Shown here one piece after another: positions 6,694 to 16,067 of a stretch of 64,000 nt of DNA. This DNA comes from Planctomycetota bacterium. GTDB lineage: Bacteria; Planctomycetota; J058. Within the stretch, counting starts at the first letter, position 1; every line of letters begins with the position of its first letter. The stretch is from positions 62,001-126,000 of the forward strand of contig JAMLIC010000015.1 in the NCBI GenBank assembly GCA_023954375.1. Direction: 5' to 3'. The notes beneath the pieces are model-generated. The model was not told where the DNA came from, made no database searches, and worked only from the letters and a program-made list of their open reading frames with translations. The translations under genes were made by a program, and so were the position numbers.

Positions 6694-9600
6694 GCGCCCC
6701 CCTGGGGCAGCCCGGCCGCCACGAGCGCCGGCGCGAGGTGCTCGCGGCGCCCGGCGGTCCAGTCGCTCGACGTCGGGACCCGCGCCAGGTCGCCGGGCGG
6801 CGGCGCGAACGGCGCGAGCCCGTCCGGCCCCTCGGGCCCGAGGACCTGCGTCGCGCCCGTGGCCGGGTCGACGCAGGCGACCTGCACCCAGCGCCCGAGC
6901 ACCAGCGCCGCCAGCGCCGGGTCGCCGCGCGCGACCTCGAGCAGCGTCGCCGGGGCGGCCTCGACCACCACGAGGAGCCGCAGCGGCTCGTGGATGTCCA
7001 CGGTCTGCCAGGGGAGGCCGGTGCGCAGGTCGCCCTGGTGGCCGTTCATCACGCCGAGCAGCCCGGCGACGTTGTGCGGGAGCTTCGTCCCGCAGCCGTA
7101 GCGCTCGTTGTCGACCGTCGAGAAGTAGTACTCCAGGTTGATCCCCGCGCACACGGGCAGCGCGGCGCCGAGGAGCCGCGCGAGCACCCGGCCGTCGGCG
7201 TCCGTCGTCGGGTCGTAGGAGGCGAGGAACGCCCGCCGGTCGAGGAACAGCCCGCGCGTCAGCGCGCGGCGACCGACCACGAGGACCGCGTTGGTCCCGT
7301 GGTTGTACTCCGGCCGCGGCTCGGCGAGGTCGAGCGCCCGCGCCTCGACGTGGGCCAGCGCGTCGGCCGGCGTGAGGTCGGCGGGCGCCGTGGCGAAGCG
7401 CCGGCAGCGCTCGAGCGCCGTCAGCGCCCGCGCGCGCTCGAGGAGCGCCGCGAGGTCGGCGAGGTCGGCGCGGCGCGCGGCGGGCGCGAGGTCGAGGTCG
7501 AGCCAGGCGACCGCGTCGGTCGTCGTGTCGTGGGCGGCCGCCACGAACCACGCGTCCGGCGGGACGGCGACCCCGCGGGCGGCCAGGGCCGCGCGCACGC
7601 GCGGGTCGTTGGCGAGGGCCGCGAACAGCCGGGCGTTGGGCCCGCCCTGGCGCCCGCCGCACGCCCCGCAGTCGTAGGCCGAGGCGTGGGGGTTGTTCAC
7701 GGTCGTGGCCCCGTGGCCGACGACGGCGACGAGGCGCCCGACCCGCCCCGCGAGCCCCACGTCCTCGAGCAGCCGCGCCACGCCGTCGGCCGCCTCGTCG
7801 ACGCCGAGGCCGAGCGGCAGCCCGGTCGGGCCGACGTCGTCCCCCTCGCGCAGCGCCGTGAGCGCGGTGCGCGGGCGCGGGACGAGGGCGTGGCCCAGGC
7901 GCGCGGCGAGGAGCGCCCAGCCGCGCGGGAAGAGCGTGCGCAGGACCAGGGGCACGGCCGCCGCGAGGCCGGCCGCGAGCGTCGCCGCGGCGCCGCGCAC
8001 CAGGGCGCGCGAGCCGACGAGCGCGCCGAAGCCCAGGCCCGCGAGCAGCCGCCGGCGCCGGCGGCGGGCGACGTGCGCGCGGGCGTCGCTGGGGGCGGCG
8101 CGCTCCTGCACCTCGTACGCCGGGCGGGCCGCGACCGGGCAGAGCGCCGCGTGGCGCGCGTCGTCGAGCCCGCGGAACGCGATCGCCAGGCCGAAGAAGC
8201 CGGCCGCGCCGACCGTCTCGACCGCCGCCCCGCCGGCCTCCTCGAGGTGGCGGCGCAGCCCCTCGGACCGCTCGTCGAGGCAGGTCACGACCTGCAGCGG
8301 CGCCGGCGCGGCCGGCGCCCGCCCGCGGTTGGCCTCGAGCGCGGCGAGGACCTGCTCGCGGTGGGCGCGCTCGTAGGCCCGCTGCCAGAGGGCGCGCCGC
8401 TCGAGCGACCCGAACGCCGCCGCCTCGCGCAGGAGCGCGGCGACCTGCGCGTCGCTCCAGCCGAGCACGGCCGGCGCCGCCGCGCCCACGAGCTCGCAGG
8501 CCTGCCGCAGGCGCCAGGCGGCGCGCCCGGGGTCGGGCGCCGGCGCCGGCGGCGCGGGGAGGGCGTCGAGCCGGGCGTCCGGGCCGAGGTGGCGGCGCGC
8601 GACGTCCTCGAGCGCGCGCCGCTCGAGCAGGAGGCGCACGGCGAGGAGGTCGACGAGCCGGGCAGGGACCGGCGTCACGGGCGCCAGCGCGGGGTCGGCC
8701 TCGAGGGCGGCGACCATCCCGCCCCAGCCGGGCAGGGCGAGGAGCGCGCGCGCGACGTGGTCGTCCCACGCCGCCTCGGGGACGCCGAGCGCGCGGAGGA
8801 CCTCCTCGACGACCGCCTCGGCCGGGGCGCCGGCCAGGCGGGCGAGGTCGGCGCCGAGCCCGCGCAGGAACGGCGCCTCGAGCCCGGGTCCCCGTCCGGC
8901 GAGGGCCACGAAGGCGCCGAGGAGCCCGCGCTCGCGCAGGGGCATGGGCCAGTAAGCCACCCCCTGGTCGAGGAAGGCGCTCACCCAGCGGATCAGCGCG
9001 GGGTGCGTGAGGTCGTCCGGGTCCTCCCCCGTGAGGAGGAAGAGCCGGTCGCGGTGGCGGACCGGGGCGGGCGCGGCCGCGGGGTCGGCGACGGCCCGCC
9101 GTCGGCAGGCGGTCGACAGGGCGGCGACCGCGAGCGCCTCCGGGTCGCGCCAGAGGCACGCCGGCACCTCGTCGAGCCGCCGGCCGATCGCCTCCCGCAG
9201 GAGGGCGTCGGCCCTGGCCGGGTCGGCCTCTCCCGTGAGCGCCTCGCCGGCCGCGCGCGGGTCGGCCGCGCGCGGCGCCAGCCAGGCGCGCGTGTCGGCC
9301 ACGACGCGCGCGCGCGCCGCCTCCGAGGCGGCCGGCGAGAGGCGGCGGGCCAGGCCGCCGTCGGCGAGGAGCCACGCCAGCGCCGGGCCGCCGGCCTCGT
9401 GCGTCGGCCGGAGGAGGAGCGCCCGCCGGAGCCCGCGCACGGGCAGGTCGGGGGGCAGGTCCGGCGGCGCGGCCTCCAGCCGGTCCAGCTCGACCTCGAG
9501 GTCGGCCTCGCGGATCCGTCCCCGGGCGAGCTCCTCGCGGTAGCGCGCCTCGTCCAGATACGGCTCGCCGCCCAGCACCTCCCGCGCCTCGCGCACGGCC

Positions 9601-9782
9601 GCCTCGAACGGCAGGTGCTCGAACGCGTGCAGGGTGTTGTGGTGGACGAAGCGGTCGATCGGCCCCTGCGCGGGGAGCAGGCGCCGCGCGCGGTCGACCG
9701 CCTGCGCCACGCGCTCGCGGGGCGGGGTGGGGATGGATGGCGCGGCCCGGCCCGGTGCCGGCGCCGCGCGGGTGGGACTCAT
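6687..9782 (-). CDS. dabA: inorganic carbon transporter subunit DabA (DUF2309/UPF0753)
   Basis: A 1031-residue protein of the DabA family, a peripheral membrane protein with a beta-carbonic-anhydrase-like zinc site. Zinc-site residues are in place: C501 and D503 in VVTCLDERSEG, H690 in VVGHGATTVNNP and C705 in SAYDCGACGG. The 15-residue gap between the last two matches characterised DabA. With DabB it energises one-way hydration of CO2 to bicarbonate in the cytoplasm. The ATG at 9782 has a strong Shine-Dalgarno (GGAGAAGGA). It is the first gene of an operon with two membrane subunits. No RuBisCO or carboxysome gene is visible, so the bicarbonate may feed anaplerotic carboxylation. Confidence 0.93.
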   Translation of the reverse strand: MSPTRAAPAPGRAAPSIPTPPRERVAQAVDRARRLLPAQGPIDRFVHHNTLHAFEHLPFEAAVREAREVLGGEPYLDEARYREELARGRIREADLEVELDRLEAAPPDLPPDLPVRGLRRALLLRPTHEAGGPALAWLLADGGLARRLSPAASEAARARVVADTRAWLAPRAADPRAAGEALTGEADPARADALLREAIGRRLDEVPACLWRDPEALAVAALSTACRRRAVADPAAAPAPVRHRDRLFLLTGEDPDDLTHPALIRWVSAFLDQGVAYWPMPLRERGLLGAFVALAGRGPGLEAPFLRGLGADLARLAGAPAEAVVEEVLRALGVPEAAWDDHVARALLALPGWGGMVAALEADPALAPVTPVPARLVDLLAVRLLLERRALEDVARRHLGPDARLDALPAPPAPAPDPGRAAWRLRQACELVGAAAPAVLGWSDAQVAALLREAAAFGSLERRALWQRAYERAHREQVLAALEANRGRAPAAPAPLQVVTCLDERSEGLRRHLEEAGGAAVETVGAAGFFGLAIAFRGLDDARHAALCPVAARPAYEVQERAAPSDARAHVARRRRRRLLAGLGFGALVGSRALVRGAAATLAAGLAAAVPLVLRTLFPRGWALLAARLGHALVPRPRTALTALREGDDVGPTGLPLGLGVDEAADGVARLLEDVGLAGRVGRLVAVVGHGATTVNNPHASAYDCGACGGRQGGPNARLFAALANDPRVRAALAARGVAVPPDAWFVAAAHDTTTDAVAWLDLDLAPAARRADLADLAALLERARALTALERCRRFATAPADLTPADALAHVEARALDLAEPRPEYNHGTNAVLVVGRRALTRGLFLDRRAFLASYDPTTDADGRVLARLLGAALPVCAGINLEYYFSTVDNERYGCGTKLPHNVAGLLGVMNGHQGDLRTGLPWQTVDIHEPLRLLVVVEAAPATLLEVARGDPALAALVLGRWVQVACVDPATGATQVLGPEGPDGLAPFAPPPGDLARVPTSSDWTAGRREHLAPALVAAGLPQGGAC

Positions 9783-10114
9783 GGGTCCTTCTCCAGCGGT
9801 CCGTCGGGCTGCGAGGTCGGCTGGCGGGGCCAGCGGCCGGGAGAGCGGCGGACGGGGGCTCTCGCGTTGGCGGCGTGATGGGCGGGGGTGTCTCGGTGGC
9901 GGCCACTCGGGGTCGGATCGTCCGGCGGCTCACCGCGGGATCGAGGCTACATCGCTGGATGCAGAGGAGGAAGGAGTCGAGCGAGGTCCAGTTCGATCGT
10001 CGACGGCTGCGGCCGCGGGTGTCGGCCGGGGGCGCTCGACCTCCGCGACCTCGCCACGGCGGAGGTCCACCCACCCCCCTTGCCCCGCGCCGCGCGGGCC
10101 AGACAATCTGGCGC
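9783..10114. other. divergent intergenic region between dabA and cdsA
   Basis: 332 bp without a convincing gene. It must hold the dabA promoter; the best candidate on the minus strand is a -10 TAGCCT at 9949-9944 with a weak -35 TTCCTC at 9972-9967. A perfect 9-bp inverted repeat (GACCTCCGC at 10038-10046 and its complement at 10059-10067, 12-nt loop) sits just before the cdsA promoter and could be an operator or terminator hairpin. Confidence 0.5.
10080..10107 (+). promoter_or_regulatory. cdsA promoter
   Basis: TTGCCC at 10080-10085 and GACAAT at 10102-10107 with a 16-bp spacer. The -10 ends 7 nt before the cdsA ATG, which implies a leaderless or near-leaderless mRNA. Confidence 0.5.
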
Positions 10115-10967
10115 ATGGCCGACAGCGTCAAGGTCCGCACGGCGATCGGCGCCTGCCTCATCGCCGCCATCGTCGGCCTGCTCACGCTCGACAGCTGGAC
10201 CGGCCACGGCTGGGGCGTGATCCTCCTCTGCACGGCCCTCACCGCCGCCGGCCTGCGCGAGTTCGGCCTCATGGCCTCGGTCGTCGGGCCGATCCCCCGG
10301 CGGAGCCTCGTCGTCGCCGGCGCCGCCTACACGGCCCTCAAGGGCCTCGGCTACGAGGTCGACCCGCGCCTGCACCTGCTGCTCGCCCCGCTGGCCGTGG
10401 GCTACGCCTACTTCGTGTTCTTCGCCTGCCTGCGCGGGGCGCCGTCGCTCGAGCGCCTGCAGGGGCTCGCGGCCACGGCGCTGGGCTTCTTCTACATCCC
10501 GTTCCTCGGCGCCTACGCCCTCGAGGCCCGCTTCGCCGACCCCGCCGTCGGCCAGGCGGCGTTCTTCTACGTGGTCGCGATCGCCAAGGGCACGGACATC
10601 TGCGCCTACTTCACCGGCAAGGCGCTCGGGCGCACGAAGGTCGTCCCGAGCGTCAGCCCGGGCAAGACGCAGGCCGGCTTCGTCGGCGCGGTGGTCGGCG
10701 CGGCGCTGATCACCTGCGCCTTCTCCGCCTGGTCGTCGCTCGGGACCCTCATCCCTCTTCCCCTGGCGCCCGGCGTTGGTATCGTGATGGCGCTCGTCGT
10801 CATCTCGGGCGATCTGATCGAGTCGTTCATGAAGCGCAGCGCCGCCGTCAAGGACTCCGCCAAGCTCCTCCCGGGCTACGGCGGCGTGCTCGACGTCGTC
10901 GACTCGGTGGTGATCGCCGCGCCCGTCGTCGTCTGGACCCTCGCGCTGCTCCGCCGGATGGCCCCCC

Positions 10968-10975
<8 letters not shown>
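10115..10975 (+). CDS. cdsA: phosphatidate cytidylyltransferase
   Basis: A 286-residue membrane enzyme that makes CDP-diacylglycerol from phosphatidate and CTP for phospholipid synthesis. The C-terminal CDS signature is clear: SFMKRSAAVKDSAKLLPGYG followed by GVLDVVDS. The usual GHGG reads GYGG here. About eight hydrophobic segments precede it. The ATG at 10115 follows a -10 box by 7 nt; upstream in-frame starts would add an unlikely Arg-rich tail. The stop overlaps the TTG start of phoH by 8 bp, so cdsA, phoH and ybeY form one transcription unit. Confidence 0.93.
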
Positions 10976-11974
<999 letters not shown>

Positions 11975-11978
<4 letters not shown>

Positions 11979-12445
11979 GCGTCGACGTGCTGGTGCGCTA
12001 CCGCAGGCGCCGGGTCGACCCGGCGCGCGTGCGCGCCCTCGCCCTCCACGTGCTCGCGGCCGAGGGCCGCCCCGACGCCGGCCTGTCGGTGGTCGTGGTG
12101 AACGACCGGCGGATCGCCGCCCTGCACCGCGAGTTCCTCGACGTCCCGGGGCCGACCGACGTGATCTCCTTCCCGCTCGAGGACGACCCGCTCCCGGGCG
12201 AGCCGCCGCTCCTGGGCGAGGTCGTCGTGTCGGCCGACACCGCCGCGCGCGAGGCGCGCGCCCGCGGCCTGCCGTTCGAGCGCGAGCTGCTCCTCTACGT
12301 CGCCCACGGGACGCTGCACCTGCTGGGCTACGACGACCACGCCCCGCGCGACCGGGCGCGCATGCACCGGCGCCAGGAGGCGCTCCTCGAGCGGTTCCTG
12401 TCGGGACCCGGCCGGCGCTCGCGCGCTCGACCTGGCCGCGTTTGA
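11975..12445 (+). CDS. ybeY: endoribonuclease YbeY (rRNA maturation factor)
   Basis: A 156-residue UPF0054-family metalloprotein that matures rRNA 3' ends and takes part in ribosome quality control. The zinc motif is HGTLHLLGYDDH, with three histidines in family spacing, preceded by PTDVISFPLE, which is also conserved. The GTG at 11975 overlaps the phoH stop. The last codons overlap the -35 box of the next gene's promoter. Confidence 0.95.
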
Positions 12446-12470
12446 CTGGCCCGGCGGGCGGAGCTAGGCT
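12442..12470 (+). promoter_or_regulatory. promoter of tandem-STAS gene
   Basis: TTGACT at 12442-12447 and TAGGCT at 12465-12470 with a 17-bp spacer, the best sigma70-like promoter in this part. The start codon is at 12478, 7 nt after the -10, so the transcript should be leaderless. Confidence 0.6.
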
Positions 12471-12477
12471 CTTGCCC

Positions 12478-13194
12478 ATGACCGAATTGCGCATCGAGAC
12501 CCGGGACCTCGAGGACGGCGTGACCGTCCTCTCCCTGGACGGGGTCCTCGACAAGCGCAGCGTCGCGCCCCTCGAGCAGCGCGTCCGCGAGCTGATCGAC
12601 GGGGGCCGGCTGAAGCTCGTCGTCAACTGCGAGCGCCTGGCGCAGCTCAGCAACGACGGCATGAGCGTCTTCCTCTCGCACCTGATCAAGCTCAAGAAGG
12701 CCGGCGGCGACATCAAGTTCTGCCGCATGAGCCCCGAGGTGAAGTCGGTCCTGGCGCTCCTGCACCTCACGAAGCTCCTCGTGGTCAAGGAGACCGAGGC
12801 CGAGGCCGTCGCCGACTTCGCCGCGCAGGCGCGGCAGCGCCCCAAGGAGGGCGAGAAGCTGCGCATCGACGTCGACGAGGTGGGCGACGTCTCGATCTGC
12901 TCGCTCCACGGCTTCGTCGACCGCCACACCATCAACCTGCTCGACTCGACGCTCGCCGACCTGCTGGAGCGCGGCCGGGCGCGCATCGTGATCGACTGCG
13001 CCGAGCTGACCTACATCTCCTCGAACGGCATGGGCGTCTTCATCTCCTACGTCAGCAAGGCGCGGGGCCAGGGCGGCGACATCAAGCTCTGCACCCTGCG
13101 CGACGTGGCCCGCACCGTCATCACCATGCTCGGCCTCCACCGGCACTTCGAGGTGTTCGAGGCCCGCACCGACGCCATCACGTCGTTCTCGTAG
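12478..13194 (+). CDS. tandem STAS-domain protein (anti-sigma-factor antagonist type)
   Basis: A 238-residue soluble protein with two STAS domains, residues about 1-105 and 120-235. The phosphorylatable loops read LAQLSNDGMSVF and LTYISSNGMGVF; both retain the serine before Asp/Asn-Gly used in SpoIIAA-like switching. Such proteins release sigma or other partners from anti-sigma kinases when unphosphorylated. Its partners are not in the window. The ATG at 12478 is used rather than the TTG at 12442, which belongs to the promoter. Confidence 0.9.
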   Translation: MTELRIETRDLEDGVTVLSLDGVLDKRSVAPLEQRVRELIDGGRLKLVVNCERLAQLSNDGMSVFLSHLIKLKKAGGDIKFCRMSPEVKSVLALLHLTKLLVVKETEAEAVADFAAQARQRPKEGEKLRIDVDEVGDVSICSLHGFVDRHTINLLDSTLADLLERGRARIVIDCAELTYISSNGMGVFISYVSKARGQGGDIKLCTLRDVARTVITMLGLHRHFEVFEARTDAITSFS

Positions 13195-13335
13195 AGGACG
13201 GCCGCCGGATTTCCGGCACGAGCCACGGCTGTCCCATCGCGCACGCGATGGCCCGCGAGCGATTTCGCGCCTGCATAACCGCAGCGTGCAAAAAGACTTG
13301 AATCACCCCATCGGCGGAGAGAGGGCGAGCTTCCC

Positions 13336-13364
13336 TTGACGCTTGCCAGGGGTGCCGATAGAGT
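13336..13364 (+). promoter_or_regulatory. sigma70-type promoter, no gene directly downstream
   Basis: TTGACG at 13336-13341 and TAGAGT at 13359-13364 with a 17-bp spacer. The nearest start codon is 280 bp downstream, so it drives either a long leader or a small RNA. Confidence 0.5.
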
Positions 13365-13411
13365 CCCCTTGGGACCTCGAGGTGGTCAAAGATCACGCCG
13401 AGGTGCTTACG

Positions 13412-13439
13412 GGCTAAAGACTAACGGCTATCGACTAAC
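13412..13439 (+). repeat. degenerate heptamer array (RRCTAAC type)
   Basis: Four consecutive 7-bp units: GGCTAAA, GACTAAC, GGCTATC, GACTAAC. The period and the CTAAC core match the array next to the four-helix-bundle gene at 3820-3889, but no such gene is present here. Confidence 0.7.
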
Positions 13440-13492
13440 AAGGTGTGCGCCTACCGTTTTCCCCACTTTCCCCCTTTTTCGGTATGACACAC

Positions 13493-13532
13493 CACGGAGC
13501 GTGGCACCCAGATTGCGGGTGCCACCTTCGTG
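13493..13532 (+). repeat. 40-nt imperfect palindrome (REP-like hairpin or terminator)
   Basis: GTGGCACCC at 13501-13509 pairs perfectly with 13517-13525 across a 7-nt loop. A further 7-bp arm (13493-13499 with 13526-13532, one G-T pair) extends the stem after a one-base bulge. No T-run follows. The shape resembles REP/BIME elements mobilised by RAYT transposases. Confidence 0.65.
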
Positions 13533-13644
13533 TACGGAGAGCACGGTCTCGAAGCCTGGTCTCCCGCCGCGCGCTCCGATACGATCCGGCGCCCGGCTCG
13601 TGGGGCCTCCTCCGTCGGTCGGGCCGGGGCCGGAGGAGCCTGGC

Positions 13645-13986
13645 GTGAGCGACGAGTTCGAGAAGCCGCGCCCCAAGCGCCGCGCCCTCAGCATCCACGA
13701 CCTGCGGCGGGTGGTCTCGTCCCGACACAAGGTGCTCGCCTCCGCGGGCCCGGTCGAGGAGGCGATCAAGCTCATCCAGGACGAGCACCACGCCGACGAC
13801 GACTCGTGCCTGGCCTTCGTCCTGTGGCTGCGCGGGGAGACGCCAGGGGCGCCGCCCGAGCCCAGGCAGGCGATCGAGCGCATCCACGTCGTCGCCGACC
13901 CGCGGACGGGCGACCAGCGCTACGTCGACACCCAGCCCGGCTCGATCCCGCCCCGGCCGGCGGGCGGCAAGCCCCCCGGTCGCTGA
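13645..13986 (+). CDS. hypothetical protein
   Basis: A 113-residue soluble protein that I do not recognise. It starts VSDEFEKPRPKRRALSIHDL and has a helical middle (VEEAIKLIQDEHHADDDSCL) and a Pro/Gly-rich end. GTG at 13645 was chosen because GGAGGAG lies just upstream and codon usage becomes gene-like there. It ends 12 bp before the SDR gene, so the two are probably co-transcribed. Confidence 0.65.
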   Translation: MSDEFEKPRPKRRALSIHDLRRVVSSRHKVLASAGPVEEAIKLIQDEHHADDDSCLAFVLWLRGETPGAPPEPRQAIERIHVVADPRTGDQRYVDTQPGSIPPRPAGGKPPGR

Positions 13987-13998
13987 GGCCCCGCCCAG

Positions 13999-15225
13999 GT
14001 GACGGCGATCGCGATCACGGGCGCCTCGCGCGGGCTCGGCGCGCACCTCCTCTCGCAGGTGCAGTGCGACCCCGAGGTCTCGCGCATCGTCGCGATCGAC
14101 GACGCGCCGCCCGCGCCCGAGCTCGTGGCGGACGAGCGCGTGGTCTTCGTCCAGCGGACGGCGGCCCAGGGGTGGGAGGACGCCTTCCGCGACCATCGCG
14201 TGGAGGTCGCGGTCCACGCCGGCCTGAGCGAGCCCCTGCGCGACCGCGCCCGGGAGGAGGCGCGGAACCTCGGCGGCACGCGGCGGTTCCTCGCCGCCTG
14301 CCACGCGGCGGGCGCGCGGATCGTGTGCTTCGTCTCCAGCGCCGCCGCCTACGGCGCCGCCCCGGACAACGCCGACTACGCCTTCGAGGGCGCGCCCCTG
14401 CGCCCGAACCGCGGCTTCCCGCACGCCGACGACGCCGCGCGCGCCGAGGCGCTGTGCTACGAGTACGCCGCCGCCCATCCCGACGTCTGCCTGCAGATCG
14501 TCCGCGTGCCGCCGGTGATCGGCCCGTCCGTCGCGGAGAGCTTCTGGACGCGCCTCCTCGCGCGGCGCCTCTACCTCGCCCCCTGGGGCCACGAGCCCGT
14601 GCTCCAGCTGGTCCACGAGGACGACGCCACGCGGGCGATCTGGCGGCTGGTCAAGCAGGAGCGCGTGGGCGTGTTCAACGTGGCCGGGGACGGCTACGTC
14701 ACCATCTCGCAGGTCGCGCGGCTGCTCGGCGGCCGCATCGTCCGGCTCCCGGCGCTGCTCCTGCGCCTCGTCGCGTGGCTCGCCTGGCGGCTGGGCAGGG
14801 GCGAGGTCCCGCCGGGCTTCGTCGACTACCTCCTGCACCCCTGGCTGATCAACCCGACGAAGATCAAGGCCGACGCGATGTTCGTCTTCCGCTACGACAC
14901 GCCGCGCGCCCTGCTCGACTGGGTCGAGGCGCGCGACGAGGCGGGGCGCGGGCGCCGGGGGCTCGTGGCCGCGCCGATCGACGACGACGCCGAGGACCTC
15001 GACGACGACGAGGTCTTCGAGGACGCGGACGACGACGCGCTCGACGACGCCGCGCTCGACGCCGCCCTCGATGCCGTGACGCTGCCCCTCGACCCCGACG
15101 TCCCGGCCGACCCGGCCGCCCTGGCGAGCGACGGCGCCCCCGACGAGCGCGAGGCGTCGCCGATCCCGAGCGCCTCCGCCCCCGAGGGCGAGGACGACGG
15201 CGCCGCCGAGCGGGTGGCCTCGTAG
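13999..15225 (+). CDS. NAD-dependent epimerase/dehydratase (extended SDR) with acidic tail
   Basis: A 408-residue protein. The Rossmann motif ITGASRGLGA is at residues 6-15. FVSSAAAYGA carries the serine of the active site, but the usual YxxxK is not obvious at the expected place (YEYAAAHPD lacks the lysine). Residues about 330-408 form a very acidic tail (DDDAEDLDDDE and similar). The substrate is unknown; sugar-nucleotide or lipid-linked substrates are typical of the family. With the catalytic lysine apparently absent it may be a binding or regulatory relative. GTG start. Confidence 0.75.
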   Translation: MTAIAITGASRGLGAHLLSQVQCDPEVSRIVAIDDAPPAPELVADERVVFVQRTAAQGWEDAFRDHRVEVAVHAGLSEPLRDRAREEARNLGGTRRFLAACHAAGARIVCFVSSAAAYGAAPDNADYAFEGAPLRPNRGFPHADDAARAEALCYEYAAAHPDVCLQIVRVPPVIGPSVAESFWTRLLARRLYLAPWGHEPVLQLVHEDDATRAIWRLVKQERVGVFNVAGDGYVTISQVARLLGGRIVRLPALLLRLVAWLAWRLGRGEVPPGFVDYLLHPWLINPTKIKADAMFVFRYDTPRALLDWVEARDEAGRGRRGLVAAPIDDDAEDLDDDEVFEDADDDALDDAALDAALDAVTLPLDPDVPADPAALASDGAPDEREASPIPSASAPEGEDDGAAERVAS

Positions 15226-15396
15226 CGCGCTGGCCGCCCATGAGGCACGAAGGCGACGGCGCGCAGGGGCGCCGGGCCCTCGCTCACATCACCGGCGAGC
15301 GCGGTGAGAGACCGCGCGCGAGGTGGATGCTCCGGGCCTCAGCGGCTACGATCCCTCCCCGTCCACGACCGCGGCGCAGCCGCAAGGAGGCCTCCG

Positions 15397-15972
15397 TTGG
15401 CGCGCATGTCCGAGGAGCAGTGGAACGACCTCAAGTTCAAGATCACCATCGCGGTCGTCCTCTTGGTCGTCGGCGGGTGCGTCTACGCGATCGGCCCGGG
15501 GCTGGAGAAGTTCCGCGACCGCGCGCGGCTGCGGAAGACCGAGCCCTGGGCGCCCGAGTGGTACTTCAAGATCGGTCGCATCTACGAGGCGACCTGGCGC
15601 ATGGACAAGGCGGTCGACGTCTACCAGGAGTTCTACCTGCACTGGAGCGGCGACGAGCAGCAGTTCAGGTACGAGCTGAACGAGGTCCTCGAGGAAGCGA
15701 AGTTCGACCTCGACTTCATCTCGTTCTACCCGGACGTCGCCGGCCGCTACACCAAGGACACCAGGCCGGCCTGGGTCGGCGGCGAGGGGGCCAAGCCGCA
15801 CCCGCTCATGGCCGAGGTGCTCATGCGCCTGTGCAGGTTCGAGGAGGACCGGCGCAACTACCACACCGCCCGCTACTACTACCTCGTCGTCCTCAAGTGC
15901 TTCCCCGAGGGGACGCAGGCGCACAAGGACGCCCTCGCGGCGCAGAAGCGCTACGCCCAGCGCGGCATGTGA
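15397..15972 (+). CDS. membrane-anchored helical (TPR-like) protein
   Basis: 191 residues. After a short cytoplasmic start a single transmembrane helix (ITIAVVLLVVGGCVYAIG) leads into a helical region rich in aromatic residues (PEWYFKIGRIYEATWRMDKA, YHTARYYYLVVLKCF) with TPR-like spacing. The function is unknown; it may scaffold envelope proteins. The TTG at 15397 is preferred to the ATG at 15406 because AAGGAGG (15384-15390) sits 6 nt before the TTG. A -10-like TACGAT lies at 15347-15352. Confidence 0.75.
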   Translation: MARMSEEQWNDLKFKITIAVVLLVVGGCVYAIGPGLEKFRDRARLRKTEPWAPEWYFKIGRIYEATWRMDKAVDVYQEFYLHWSGDEQQFRYELNEVLEEAKFDLDFISFYPDVAGRYTKDTRPAWVGGEGAKPHPLMAEVLMRLCRFEEDRRNYHTARYYYLVVLKCFPEGTQAHKDALAAQKRYAQRGM

Positions 15973-16067
15973 GCCGCGCGCGCCAAACGTCCACCGCCCC
16001 ACGCTCGTAGGGTCAGGACCCGGCGCGCCGCGCGCGCGCCGCCCGCCCACCGACCAGGAGCTCCTCC

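Larger units (their letters stand above)
13195..13644. other. 450-bp non-coding region with promoter, heptamer relic and long hairpin
   Basis: No open frame here looks like a gene. It holds a strong promoter-like pair (13336-13364), a degenerate heptamer array (13412-13439), a T/C-rich stretch (about 13452-13480), a long hairpin (13493-13532) and a -10-like TACGAT at 13580-13585. It could encode a non-coding RNA starting near 13371 and ending at the hairpin, about 160 nt. Confidence 0.5.

Noticed and set aside
6738..9878. 1046-codon plus-strand open frame opposite dabA
   Set aside because: Composition is Arg/Gly/Ala-rich without any motif, whereas the minus strand encodes a full DabA with zinc ligands.
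5335..10272. Reading the dabB frame as one 1645-residue protein running back over dabA and the cdsA region
   Set aside because: Only the part after the GTG at 6693 has NuoL-like sequence; the rest is an out-of-frame shadow of dabA.
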